Source of the DNA: Aureobasidium sp. EXF-3400
Taxonomy: Eukaryota; Ascomycota; Dothideomycetes; Dothideales; Saccotheciaceae
DNA length: 64,000 nucleotides
NCBI GenBank assembly: GCA_024195585.1
Contig: SWBL01000039.1
Coordinates: 1-64,000 of the forward strand
Direction: 5' to 3'
This document shows, in pieces, positions 44,338 to 55,525 of this stretch. Position numbers and translations under genes: made by a program. Under the pieces are notes generated by a model. It ran no database searches, was not told the DNA's origin, and saw nothing but the letters and a program-made list of their open reading frames with translations. The number at the start of each line of letters is the position of its first letter. Positions within the stretch are counted from its first letter, which is position 1.

Positions 44338-45999
44338 TTACTGGCCATAGGCGCCGGCCTGGTGAGGGAACTTCGTCGTAGCCTTGGTGATGGTCTTCTC
44401 ACGACCATAGGTATCGACGATAGGGAAACGAGCACGGCGCTCAAGATCATCGAGGTCCATGTGCGAGCGGATGTACATATTTCTGCTGTCATCGGGAACC
44501 TGGTAGTCCCAGCTGTGGAACTCGCCAGTCTTGAGAGCACCCCATACGAAGCGGCGACGACGCTGCTGGGCAAAGACATCCTTGGTGATGGCGTCAAAGT
44601 CCCACTTGGCAGCTGCTTCCTTCTCGAAAGCCTCGAACATGGACTTGGTCTCGGGGTCTTCGCTCTTGGACAAATTGGTGAGCTCCTTGGGATCCGTGGA
44701 GAGGTTGAAGAGTTGTGGAGGATCAACGGGGCAGGTGATGTACTTCCAAGGACCACGACGAATCATCATGAGAGGAGCAATGGTACCTTCACCCATGTAC
44801 TCGGCAAAGACGGTATCGTTGCCCTTCTTGCCTCTGAGGTGAGGCATCATCGAGTGGCCATCCATTGGCAGACCTGGGACAAGCTTAGTGCCAACCATGT
44901 CGCAAAGGGTGGCAGGAAGGTCAAGAGTAGAGACATTCTCCTGGACACGGTGAGGAGTGTATGCCTTGGGGTAGCTGATGAGCATAGGCACGCGGACGGA
45001 GCTCTCAAAGTACGACATCTTGTACCACAAGCCACGCTCGCCAAGCATGTCACCGTGGTCACCGCTGAAGATGATGATTGTGTTGTCGCGTAGCTTGCAC
45101 TTGTCCAAAACCTCAAGCAGCTTGCCAATGCAGTCATCGACATATGAGCAGGCACCGTAGTAGGCACGCTTGGCCTTCTTGATCTGCTCGGGGGTGAAGT
45201 TGTAGTCCTCAAGGTCGCAGACGTGCTGCAGACGCTTGCTGTGTGGGTCCTGGTCCTCCTTGTTGATCTGAACCTCAGGCATGTCAATGTCGACATCCTC
45301 GTACATATCCCAGTACTTGTCTTCGATGGTGTACGGGTCGTGAGGGTGGGTGAGGGAAACAGTCAAGGCAAAAGGTCTGGCATCGGGTCCCTGGCGAACG
45401 TAGTCGTACAAGTACTGGGTACTCTTGTGCATGCTGGCCTCGTCGTAGTCGAGCTGGTTGCTGCGAACGCAAGGGCCTGCCTGAAGGATGGAGCTGCTGT
45501 TGTGGTACCATTCGAGACGAGTGTCGGGTTCGTCCCAGTTGACAGCCCAACCATAGTCGGCAGGGTAGATGTCGGCGGTCAATCTCTTCTCCCAGCCGTG
45601 CAGTTGGTCGCCAATGAAGTGCATCTTGCCAGCCAAGACTGTTTCGTAGCCGGCGTGGCGGAGGTAGTGTGAGAAGGTGGGAGTGTCTGAGCTGATTGAC
45701 GAGGCATTGTCGTATGCGCCAATCTTGGAGGGGAGTTGGCCAGTCACCAATGACATGCGCGAAGGTGCGCAAAGGGGAGAGGGGCAGTATGCTGAATCGA
45801 AGATGACTGACTTCTCAGCAAGCTTGTCGAGGTTGGGTGTCTGGATCTGCGACTTGTCGTTCCAGATCTTGAGTTGAGGAGCAGCCAGTTGGTCGGCCAT
45901 GATGAAGAGGATGTTGGGGGTTTCGGGCACTTGGGGAGTAGATGCGCCATTCTGGCCCAAGAAACCAGGAGGAGGGGTCTCTGGTGGTGTCGAAGTCAT
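44338..45999 (-). CDS. sulfatase, choline-sulfatase-like
   Basis: Single exon, 553 aa, starting at ATG 45999 (MTSTPPETPPPGF). The longer upstream frame lacks an ATG. The sulfatase fold is complete: metal-binding NILFIMADQ, active-site CAPSR where the Cys becomes formylglycine, GKMHFIGDQLHGWEKR, HPHDPY, and FSGDHGDMLGERGLWYK. Length, the GKMHF and ERGLWYKMSYFE text and the C-terminal region fit choline sulfatase, which releases sulfate and choline from choline-O-sulfate, a fungal sulfur store and osmolyte. No signal peptide, so probably intracellular. The adjacent sulfur amino acid enzyme suggests a shared role in sulfur supply. Confidence 0.9.
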   Translation of the reverse strand: MTSTPPETPPPGFLGQNGASTPQVPETPNILFIMADQLAAPQLKIWNDKSQIQTPNLDKLAEKSVIFDSAYCPSPLCAPSRMSLVTGQLPSKIGAYDNASSISSDTPTFSHYLRHAGYETVLAGKMHFIGDQLHGWEKRLTADIYPADYGWAVNWDEPDTRLEWYHNSSSILQAGPCVRSNQLDYDEASMHKSTQYLYDYVRQGPDARPFALTVSLTHPHDPYTIEDKYWDMYEDVDIDMPEVQINKEDQDPHSKRLQHVCDLEDYNFTPEQIKKAKRAYYGACSYVDDCIGKLLEVLDKCKLRDNTIIIFSGDHGDMLGERGLWYKMSYFESSVRVPMLISYPKAYTPHRVQENVSTLDLPATLCDMVGTKLVPGLPMDGHSMMPHLRGKKGNDTVFAEYMGEGTIAPLMMIRRGPWKYITCPVDPPQLFNLSTDPKELTNLSKSEDPETKSMFEAFEKEAAAKWDFDAITKDVFAQQRRRRFVWGALKTGEFHSWDYQVPDDSRNMYIRSHMDLDDLERRARFPIVDTYGREKTITKATTKFPHQAGAYGQ

Positions 46000-46979
46000 G
46001 TCTGCGGTTGTGGTGTGGTAGGAGAAAGTAGGATGGAGAGGCACGCGATGTCCTGGGAGAAAGGCCAATGCTGTTTATGAGGATTCTCCGAGATCTTGCA
46101 ACGTCGTCTCTTGATTTGACGAAGTAGCGGTGATGGATAAGGCAAATTCGATTGAGTTCTTCCGAAGTCTTCGTGATAGATAATAATTCGAAAGAGTATA
46201 GGGCGCGCGTGTTCAAATTTGGGATTTGGTTGATAGCGAGTTCTCTTTCATGTGAAAGTCAGGAGTTGTTGACGAGATGAAAGTGTTAAGAACGTGTGGC
46301 TGAGATAGATGATTGCCGATCAGAATTGATTGACTTGCAGGCAGCAGGATGAGAAGACAAACAAGATGGAGATTGAAAAGACAAAGGATTCTAAACGGAC
46401 ACGAGAGCTTCTAAGTAGTTTCGCTGGCTTGATTACGAGTCGGAGGAGGCAATGTGCGCTTGGGTGATGTGAGCATCAAATTGCGTGCTTTCACACCATC
46501 GCTTTGAAATCGAAGACGAAACGCTGCCAAATCGACTGTGTCATAACTTGTTGCCCACGAACCCCGGATGTCTACCCCGGGGCCCGTGCAATGCGATGCC
46601 CCGGACCTGCTTCACTAGCGTGCCGTCCACCAGGATTGCGAGATATCACACCATCGATGCCCTCCTTTCTGTCCAGTGAATTTGCTGGAAATGAGCCGCC
46701 ATGCACAAAACAGCATCCTCACACGCGAGTTCAAAAGTTGTAAATTCTGGGGGATCTCTGGCCTGCTTATAGCTACTTAAAGAAGACGTGACATGTCTCA
46801 AAGTACCTTGAGATAGATAAGATCCGAGCATCGTGCATAAGAATGTAGGACAGAATGTCACACCGCACGGACCACAGTCAGGAATTTTGCCATCCGGCGT
46901 GCACGCGAGGCAGCCAACGCCAGACAATGTTGATCCGTCCAGCCAACGCAACAAAGCAAAAAGAGGAGAAAGGAGAACA
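46000..46979. promoter_or_regulatory. divergent promoter region, sulfatase and PTH2
   Basis: 980 bp between divergent start codons. No supported coding frame and no specific sites identified. Confidence 0.4.
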
Positions 46980-47802
46980 ATGGAGTCACGCGCTACAGAA
47001 TTGCCCTCAGTCTGGGCCGTTGCATTCGGCGCTTCCGTCGTAGCAGGTCTCGCAGGCTACTTCCTGGGCACCGCCTCATCCATCGGTATATTCGGCAGCA
47101 ATCACCAGCAGCGCGTCGTCAGCAGCAATGGTGCTCAGCATGAAAAGGCACACGACGGCAGCGAGAGCGATGACGATAACGCATCAGAATCCGATTTGGA
47201 TGACTCCGAAGACGATCAGGAGATCAATGGGTTTGAGGATTCGACCGAGGAATGCAAACTCGTTCTCGTTGTGCGCACTGATCTAGGCATGACAAAGGGT
47301 ACGTATCACATTTTCTTTGCTATCAATCAGCATCACACGCTCTTTGTTTCTACCCCCACACTCTTCCCTATCGAACGACACACACGCTGTGTATTTTCAA
47401 CTACCTGCATCCTATGGTTTCCATGCCCCAAAAGAGGAAAACAATGCATACCATGATTACCACAATCTGACAAATCGATTCATTTTTTGCTGCGTAACAG
47501 GCAAGATAGCAGCCCAATGTTCACATGCCACCCTCGCATGTTACAAGACACTTTTGCGCCAGAACTCGCCAATCCTCAAGCGTTGGGAAGGCTACGGTCA
47601 GGCAAAGGTCGCCGTGCAGGTCAAGAGCGAGGAGGACTTGTTGGTCCTTCAAGCTCAAGCTCTCAGCTTGGGTATCTGCGGACAGATCATCCACGATGCT
47701 GGTCGTACCCAAATCGCCAGTGGTAGTGCGACAGTACTTGGAGTTGGTCCTGCTCCCAAGTCCATGGTCGACCAAGTCACCAGCCATCTGAAGCTTTTGT
47801 AA
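46980..47802 (+). CDS. PTH2: peptidyl-tRNA hydrolase 2 with N-terminal membrane anchor
   Basis: Exons 46980-47298 and 47501-47802 join in frame across a 202-nt intron (GTACGT...TAACAG), giving 206 aa. The N-terminus has a transmembrane segment (WAVAFGASVVAGLAGYFLGT), followed by an acidic linker (SESDDDNASESDLDDSEDDQ). The PTH2 domain begins KLVLVVRTDLGMTKGKIAAQ, with the conserved CSHA and ending GPAPKSMVDQVTSHLKLL. The enzyme frees tRNA from stalled peptidyl-tRNA. The anchor fits the mitochondrial outer membrane or ER location of the eukaryotic form. Confidence 0.95.
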
Positions 47803-48732
47803 AACGGCTGCCAGAACGTGGCGAACGTCATGACAGCACATGCCCTCCACAGCGTTTGAGCCTCAGCGGATACCCACGACCGCGGAGGACATGCATCGCA
47901 TCGACGTGTGGGGTAGCGATATCGCAAATCAAAAAGTATACCTCTGTTCTGGAATGTACGTAACGGCAAGCACCGCTCATACTACATGGCTCGTTTGCCA
48001 AAGACATACCTCTAGAAGTCATACAAAGCCGATTCTCAAGCCACTCCGAGAATCGTCAAACATGAGCATACACAAAAGCAGGCAATCAGTAAGCATTGAA
48101 CGACGGTCGTCAGAACCATCATGCCGAACAAAATCAAACTCTTCTACCAAAACAAGCTCGTCTCGTGTCCCTTGATGTGCTCAACACAGCTATCAAAATG
48201 CACAAAATCGACCAAAAAGCAGCTATTTCCACAGAAAGACCTTGTTTTGGAGTGTCTCTGTGGCCAAGCTCCGATTCCAGTGAGCATCTGTGAATTTTTG
48301 TGGTAAGATGAGAGTGATCGGTCTCAGGGGAGAGATCAAACGTGCCCATGTTTTCTCTTTACAGAACGAAGTCATGTCCACTGAAGGACTGGTGCTCCGG
48401 AGTATCTCTGTGGCAACCCTCTTTTCTGTGAAGTGATGGTGCATTTTGACAAATCTGCACCCAGACATCTGCTTATATGGGAGCACTTGTAAGCCTTGAC
48501 TTTCGAGTGCAGAAGACTAGGATAAGGTAAATATGCAAAGACATGGAACGCTGCATGTGGTATCCACTCTATAGGCACAAGGGAGGAAGGGTTGATGATA
48601 GTATGCTTCGTAAAGAGCTAGTCGTTCATGAGCTATGTATGGATGATTACCCACCATTGGGAGCAATAAAAAGCAACACACGAGAGCAATACTGTCCCGC
48701 TCCACTTCCTTGCCCGACGCTTCTCAATCCCC
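47803..48732. other. convergent 3' spacer with a short repeated element
   Basis: Two similar patches, GAGTGTCTCTGTGGCCAA (48250-48267) and GAGTATCTCTGTGGCAA (48400-48416), each followed by a similar T/G-rich stretch. No gene was seen. Confidence 0.4.
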
Positions 48733-49845
48733 TCAAGCAGTGAACTCCTTGTTCCAGTAGGGTGGCAAGTCAATACGACTTGTGAAAGTCTTCTTGGAGT
48801 TGAACATCTCCAAATCGAAGGGACCGATGTTACTCTTGTCCTTGGATCTGGCAGCAGGCAACTGTGGACGCAACCAGAATGCCTCTTCAGGTTCATCCCA
48901 AGCGACGCAGAAGTGACCGGTATTCCAGCAAGTTTTGCAAGCGTACCCGCCTTCATCTTCGACGGTGAGGTAGCACTTGCCCCCGTTCCATAGGGTAGAA
49001 CGGACACAACCGGCGGTCCTGGCCTTTTCGTACCACTCTGGGCTCTTCTTGTTGAACTCTCTAAGTTGTTTTTTCCACTCTTCACGGAGTCGTCCACCAT
49101 CTTTCTTCCAAGCCTCGGTGGTGGCTTCCTCCTCGTCTTCATGAATCTCTAGCTCGTGATCTCCAGGGTTCAGCCAGATGGAGATGTTAAGCTTGTCACT
49201 GGATCCGGTATCAGTACCACAGGGTTGCTTGGTGACAGCGTTGGATTCGGGTGTGTCAATGGCCAGGCCCGTATTGAAATCGTCGCTTGGAAGCAGAAGT
49301 GGACTTTCGGTCTTGATGCGACGTGCAGTACCACCCAAGTCTATGTCCGTGTCAGTACAAAGGTCAAAGTAAATAGAGAGTTAACTCACTGTCATTGACG
49401 GCAGCCTTGCGCTTGTTTGTAGAGCTTATGGGAGGAACCGTCCTGCTACTAGGAGTACTACTAGCGGGTCAGTGGAGTAACACTTCCAATCTGGAATGAT
49501 ACACACGGTGTAGAATCTGGTGCATCATCACCGGTGAAGACAACAGAGTTTGTTTGGAGAAGTTGCTTCTCGGCTTTCAAGCTGTTGATCTCTTGGATGT
49601 AGTTCTCAGACTTCATAGCGTTCAGCTTGTTCAGAAGGTCCTGCTGCGAATCTTGCAGATTGTCCAGTCTTTGAGAGATGTTGCGCTGCGCGTTCTGGGG
49701 AGATCAGATATGGATCGGCGTGCAATTCGTAGATGACCCGACTGACCTTGAGGTGCACGATCTCACTGCTGATTGATACGATTCGTGATTCAATAGAGCT
49801 AAGGTCAGCTGGCTCCTGGGGTGGGGGTGCGATTGGTGGAGGCAT
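48733..49845 (-). CDS. orphan Cys-containing protein, 321 aa
   Basis: Four exons, 49845-49747, 49694-49507, 49460-49390 and 49340-48733, with introns of 52, 46 and 49 nt, join in frame. The N-terminus is Pro-rich (MPPPIAPPPQEP), followed by a coiled coil (RLDNLQDSQQDLLNKLNAMK). A Ser/Thr-rich linker with NKRKA comes next, then an acidic helix (EIHEDEEEATTEAWKKDGGR). The C-terminal Cys cluster is TAGCVRSTLWNGGKC ... YACKTCWNTGHFC, probably binding zinc. No known domain. The Trp-rich Cys domain is reminiscent of uncharacterised fungal nuclear proteins, but that is only an impression. Confidence 0.75.
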
Positions 49846-50329
49846 GATCAGTTGTAATAATTGTCTGTGGAGTTGGAGGGTTAAAGAAGAAAGGACGAAG
49901 AAATATGGCAAAGACGAGCGGTGGATTGGAGAGTGAAGGGATTCTGGAAAAGAAGCCGCGTCCCAGGAGTCGTTGCCTTGCTGGAGGAAGTCGCGATAGA
50001 GATCAGCCTTCGCGAGGCAATCAAAGCCTCGTGGGAATTCTGGACCGATGCTCCGTGGATAAGGCTCTGTTTCACGAGATTCTGGTGCTTTTTTATCGCT
50101 ATGCTCCTGACAAGATCTAGTATATGAAAGACCTGACTTGCTATGCATTGTAATGATTGAGCAAACTCCTGACTTGATCTTCATCGTTCACCGGAATCGT
50201 CACCCCCATTTCATGTTCGCCCATCATCTCATGGGAAAGGTCTGGTATCGAGGTGGTGTTGATCTGCGACCTCATACGACATACATCATCATACTGCGAC
50301 TGGTCAGTAGAGTACGGTTTTGGGGCCGG
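49846..50329. other. spacer
   Basis: Promoter of the orphan Cys gene and 3' flank of the double zinc-cluster regulator. No supported frame. Confidence 0.4.
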
Positions 50330-52224
50330 TCAGATACGAACCAAAATCTTGGCCTTTGGGAAGATGCCCTTCAACGGCTCGATCATCATTTGACAGGCGT
50401 ACACAGCGGTAGCCCTATTCTCTTCCGAGAAGCCAACTTCTGCAGGTATGAGAGTCAATATCTTTGCACATTGATGTGCACAGCCAGAGATAGCTGCATC
50501 ATGCACCGGTTTTGCGAGATTGAGTTCTAGCACTTCTGCCCACATGTTCGTCAGTTCGATGGCATGCGAAAGACATTTTGATCTCAAGCTATGAGCGAAA
50601 TCCATAGGTGTATTTCGCAGCGCTGCTTCTGGGATACATTCTTTTGCGCCCAACACGGTAAGACGGTGTAGGTCGAGCTTGCATTGTAGTCGCCAAGTAT
50701 GAAGCATGATGTAGCTTGAGAGACCTGGTGCATACATTTGTTTTCGTAGGTGCACCTTGTCCCACTTGAGGTCTTGTGGTATCTGTCGCTCGATCGTGTC
50801 GATTGCGGAGTCTAGGGCAAGAAGCTTCTGTGCCGATGTGTATAAACTCTCGTTGGTGGAAAGAACATGCTTGGTGAATCTGCTGCGTGTTAGTAGTACT
50901 TCATCTCCGCAGTGCAAAGCCTTACTTGTGAATCTTGTTGCGTAGGAGGTCCAGCAGGCGGATAGTATATGCAAATTCATCCATGCCCTTTGCGTTGCTG
51001 ACTGGTACGCCCTCTTCAACCTGAGGGCGAAGAAACTCTGTGTCTGTGCGTTGTCCAAAACCGAACGCTCGCTCAATCGTGGGTAGGCGGATTTCCATGT
51101 GCTCGGCAGAAATCAGAGTCAACTCGGTGACACCGCCAGAACAGAACTTATCGAGGACAAAGATGGACCACATCAGACGTCTTCTAGACTCCTGCTCAAC
51201 TACCGACAACGTATGGTCTTCGTAGTTGAGACGTTTGGCGAAGGCAAGACGGGCTGCCAGTCCTAGTAACATGAGTGCCTTTGTCGAGTGTACGTGGTAG
51301 GTAAATTCAAAGAAAGCAAGTAGCGTTAGAGCCTGTAAACGAGGAGTTGTCAGATCTCCCAGGTTCTGCAGCGCATCCAACTCGGCTTCATGCATCCAAT
51401 GTGCAGCTCGTTCATTATCTCCCTGTGTTGTAGAGAAGACGCGAAGAGCACATGCACAGACGACTTTCAGCAGAGATACGTTGACAGTATGGGTATGCCA
51501 TTGGCGTAGGAACGTCGGTTGATGTAGAAAGTTCATACAGCTGACAGGATATACAAAGCGGAAGAAGGCTTCTATGTACTCCGCAATGACTTCTTTGTCT
51601 AGATCTAGACTGAGAAAGACTTAACGATGATCACCAAAGTTCTCAAACAATCATCGAGACTTACTAGTAATCGCGCTTGATGGTGTCTGGCACTATTCTG
51701 GGAACATGTAGGCGAGGCAAAGGAGCTGGAGCTTGGTAGATCTGACCAGGCTGCAGATTAGATGATGGCGAGCCATTCAACTGGCCATGACCAGAAGCAT
51801 CATATCGCGACGAGCCAGATTGCCAACCATGGGCCGCAGGACGGTCCTCGTTGGGTTGTCGTCTGTTGACGGATGGATAAATGCATGCTTGATCACGTAT
51901 AGCGCATGCACTACATGGCGTCTCTCCAGAGCAACGAACTTTTTGTCGTCGACACCAGTCGCAGGCTATTCGCTTGGGAGCACGGTCTTTGGCCTTCTGT
52001 ACCCGATTTTGCGGTGTAGAGTGTGGGCGAGGAGCTGGGGCAGTACTTGTCAAATTGGAGCAGATATAACCATTCCGTACGCAACTCCCACAGGCCTGGC
52101 GGGGATTTGCAGCGTCCGTCTCACAATGTAATCGTCGGGTACGACACTCGACACAGCCAACGGGAGGTGTAGAAGTGGCATCCAGGGTCCTCTCGGTTTC
52201 TGCCGGACCGTGGTCGGTGGACAT
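50330..52224 (-). CDS. transcription factor with two Zn2Cys6 clusters
   Basis: Exons 52224-51665, 51609-50926 and 50879-50330 (introns 55 and 46 nt) give 597 aa. It has two complete binuclear clusters: residues about 24-55 (CVECRTRRLHC ... CGSCVRNGYIC; spacing 2-6-10-2-6) and about 89-115 (CDWCRRQKVRC ... CSACAIRDQAC; spacing 2-6-5-2-6), separated by a basic Pro-rich linker. A disordered stretch follows, then the fungal-specific regulatory domain (IEAFFRFVYPVSCMNFLHQP; LLGLAARLAFAKRLNYEDHT; ESRRRLMWSIFVLDKFC). Normally one cluster is present and dimers bind CGG pairs. Two in one chain could let a monomer contact a paired site. Targets unknown. Confidence 0.88.
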
Positions 52225-52397
52225 GGTGATGGGAGATGGTTGTTTAGCAGACAGACGGCGTTGGTTATCAATGGCCAGAAGAAGAGGCTGGTGCCAAGAG
52301 TGTGGCTGGGGAACAGTTCACGGTCTGATGGCTTTCTTCGAACGACGCTGCAAAACCGCAATCCGTCTTATTAGCTTTCACCAACTCGTTCGTGACA

Positions 52398-53242
52398 ATG
52401 CTTTCGACAGCTTGGAGAACAATCGACGCCTTTACGTGCCCAGCCAAGATATTGTCCAATTCGCGACTTTTCTCTCTCTGCCACGTCTCGCACCATCGAT
52501 ATTGGTCTTTGGACGACGAAGCGCGGAGGGCATATATACAGAGATGCAGAAGCAGTTTTCTACTCCGGGTGTCTATTGATCCTGGTCTACTGGAGGCCAA
52601 ACGTAAGCGAGAGAATCTTCGATACAAGGAGAACGAGCAAACGCAAAGACGTTGCATCATCTCCAGCTGGTGTTTCCATTATCCTTGGCTACGCGAACAA
52701 CTGCCATGGAAAACTCATCGACCCATCTGCCACAATCAAAAAGCTAAGCATTACTGCAACGGCTGTGGACGCGCTCCAACCTCGGGGTTGAAGTTATGGT
52801 GCGTAAATGCATGAGATGATCAAGCACTGGATGGGTTTTCAGCTCCATAGCCCACATCGTTGTGAATCTGTGCATTGCACTCGAGTAATCTTCTGAGATG
52901 GACCAACAAGCTCTCGGAGCATCCGTTTGTTGGTATAGACTCTCATGCTTGAGATATGCAGACACAAAACTTGTCATGGAGCTGTCACTGCCATCCAGTC
53001 GCTCTGTGATACCCTGATTCTCTTTTGGAGAGCAAGCTAATTGTGTCTGATACAGGTGGGCGTCCTTAACCAACGAAACTACGGGACCTGACAGCCACGA
53101 GTACCTCTGCCACTTCTGCTACACTAAGAACAACTGGGACCAAGTGATGCCTACAGGCTATGAGGATCTTAGAAGAATCAAAGACATTGCTGCAAGAAGT
53201 GAGCATCTTGGTCACACGGCACCTTGCAGTCCAAAGACATAA
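52398..53242 (+). CDS. GATA-like C2C2 zinc-finger protein, 5' part uncertain
   Basis: Exon to 52798 and exon 53056-53242 join across a 257-nt intron (GTGCGT...branch GCTAATT...ATACAG). The join rebuilds a two-part finger, HYCNGCGRAPTSGLKLW|WA then EYLCHFCYTKNNWDQ, with Cys pairs and a Trp as in degenerate GATA-type fingers, though the loop between pairs is longer than in canonical GATA factors. The C-terminus is helical and basic (GYEDLRRIKDIAARSEH). Upstream, AKRKRENLRYKENEQTQ looks coding, but the start (ATG 52398 is used here) is a guess and an additional 5' intron is possible. Confidence 0.45.
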
Positions 53243-53606
53243 TCTTTTCTGACGAAGCGTCATGAGTACACAAATTGTTCAAAGTCTCTTCTACTTTCTG
53301 CATGGCCATTGACTGTCCAAGGCACAACAAAAAACGCCAATATTCTCTGAGAACATCTGAACTTCATCTGGCACACCAGATGTCTCAAATGCCTAGGAAT
53401 AGCAAACGCGCATGGAGCGACATGTGTGAGTGTGAGCGCTGAGGGATCCAACACACGTGCACCGAGAGCACTGTCTTGTCCACCTTGCAGCTCAACAGCG
53501 TCTGTATCCTGATACTGGGAATACTTAAGCAGGCTACCGTACCACATTCCTTTCTTCTTTCCAGGCTATCTTTTCGAACTCTCGCTCAGCATCCCGATCC
53601 GATACC

Positions 53607-54470
53607 ATGCCTCTCGAGATCAAGATTCAAGGCGAAGCCGCCGCCAGTCGCACAGCTGACATGGTTGAAATCCACATCGCTTTCAAATCCAAGGGCGATT
53701 GCCGCAATGAAGTCAGCACCACCATCATCAAAGCCGTCGAACAACTCATCGACACTCTTCAGAAACTCTCACCAGCCCTCGAGAATCAGAATTCCATGTT
53801 CCAAGCTACTGTTGAAGGACCTATCACCTCCTGGAGCATCGGAACTCAACATGTCCAATCTCAAACCATGCAGATCCCGAAGACAAAAACTTATCAGGAC
53901 GTCCACATGGTTACGGCTTCTCTGATCATCACCATCCGCGATTTCCAGATTCTTGAACAGCTTTCGAAAGCCATCACCAGAACCCCTTGTGTTGCTAGTG
54001 TGAATACAATCTGGTCACTTACAGACTTGGCTACTACTCGTCTGAAGACCGAGGTGCATGAGTTGGCTGCCAGAGATGCGCTCAACAAAGCCATCGCCAT
54101 CGCTTCAAGCATCGGCTTCCAGACAGTCACACCCGAGGAGATAGCCTTGCAGAGCTCCAAGCAGGCTTTGCTCAGCACATGTAGCCATTACTCCGATGGA
54201 ACTTCTACGCGTTCGTCGCCCCATAGAACCTACAATGGCCGTGGCTGTCTTGGCGTCGATAATGACTATTCGTGGGGTGGAGGAATCATTGAATCTGGTG
54301 CTAGCAACTGGACAAGTCGTGATGAGAGTGGAAACCTGGACGTCTGGACGCTGGTGCTCGTTCCTGGAAAGATCAATCTCACTGCTACGGTGGATGCCAC
54401 GTTCTCCGCAACTAGCTCGACTGGATGGGTGTATGAAGAGATCAATCAGCACCGTTTCCTTACCAGATGA
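53607..54470 (+). CDS. SIMPL-domain (DUF541) protein
   Basis: Single exon, 287 aa, from ATG 53607 (MPLEIKIQGEAAASRTADMV). The SIMPL/DUF541 family hallmarks are an N-terminal beta strand with G-E-A, then alternating strands and helices (TTIIKAVEQLIDTLQKLSPA), YQDVHMVTASLIITIRDFQI, the conserved ARDALNKAIAIASSIGF helix, and a C-terminal strand KINLTATVDATFSA. Bacterial members are periplasmic stress proteins. The role of fungal homologues is unclear. There is no signal peptide here, so it is probably cytosolic. Confidence 0.85.
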   Translation: MPLEIKIQGEAAASRTADMVEIHIAFKSKGDCRNEVSTTIIKAVEQLIDTLQKLSPALENQNSMFQATVEGPITSWSIGTQHVQSQTMQIPKTKTYQDVHMVTASLIITIRDFQILEQLSKAITRTPCVASVNTIWSLTDLATTRLKTEVHELAARDALNKAIAIASSIGFQTVTPEEIALQSSKQALLSTCSHYSDGTSTRSSPHRTYNGRGCLGVDNDYSWGGGIIESGASNWTSRDESGNLDVWTLVLVPGKINLTATVDATFSATSSTGWVYEEINQHRFLTR

Positions 54471-55525
54471 TCGGTCAACAAGTACCGCTCTCACTCTGCG
54501 GTCAAATCGACCATGGCATATTGAGCTCTACCACATCGCGCTGGCTTTCAGATCTACTCAGGAGCTCTTGTGTTTTCTTCATTCGCGGCGGCCGGCAAAC
54601 ATCTCTCAAGAATTTTGTTGCGACCATAATCTCAAGATCCGAGGTCTTCGCAAACTTGAGGCTTTTCTGCGCCTTGGTCATACTTCTCTACGTCGCTTGA
54701 CCCACTCTCATTTCTCAGTCCAAGACATACAGAGACCATACTATCAAAGCCTCGAAAATGGGCTGAACATCACTCAAGTAGAATTTCCAATCTCATACCT
54801 TGTTTCTCCATTGTTTCTCGCTCTGTTTTCTTCGTACAGTTAAATCCAACTCCGAGATGTCCTCTCTCAGTAGTTGTTACTCTGTTTCTCGATGACACTG
54901 TGTATCTCTGCAACTGCTTCTTGATGACTTTTGTATCTGTGAGTTGAGAAATCTGGTCACAACCCACTGATAGTGGCTTTGAGAGATTATTCACTGACGT
55001 GGTAAACAAGAAAAGCTACCTTCGTTTCCTTCTCACTACACAACTTCACATCTTCCACAAGCAACAGAAGCACAACACAGCACACCCAGATGCGACCACT
55101 CGCTTCTGAAGCATCTGTCACAGCATCTCGCCTCGTCTTTGCTTCCCGCAGACGCACCAAGGCATTGTGCAAACGCCGCATTTTCTGTGAGTCTGTTTAT
55201 GAAGTCTTCCGAGATCTCACTGACGACAACACAGGCAGTCGTGTCAAGCAGGCTGAGTGGGAAGCAGACACTCTTGCTTGGCTGTGGTTAAGATCCCGTT
55301 TTAGTCTTCGCGCTTGAGATCTTGAGACCTTCGACGCGCCTTCCCTGGAATCTAAACACGACAAGCTCTTTCACTTCGACACTAAGCATTACTCTCATAC
55401 GACCTCTTTCTGCTTTTCTAGGCGCGATCCAGGGTCCTGCTGGGCTGCTTGCATCCTTTGCTTTGTATTCCAAGACAACACGAATCACCGCTATCACCGC
55501 CGTCCTCGAACCGCAACTGCCAACC
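54471..55525. other. spacer with a possible small ORF at 55090-55317
   Basis: Mostly without supported frames. ATG 55090 (MRPLASEASVTASRLVF) opens a small frame with a plausible 48-nt phase-matching intron (GTGAGT...ACACAG) ending at 55317. It may be a tiny basic protein of about 59 aa or an upstream frame in the leader of the next gene. Confidence 0.3.

Noticed and set aside
43836..44381. 181-codon plus-strand frame between the PLP enzyme and sulfatase genes
   Set aside because: It overlaps the sulfatase 3' end, has no domain or splice structure, and its composition is not convincing.
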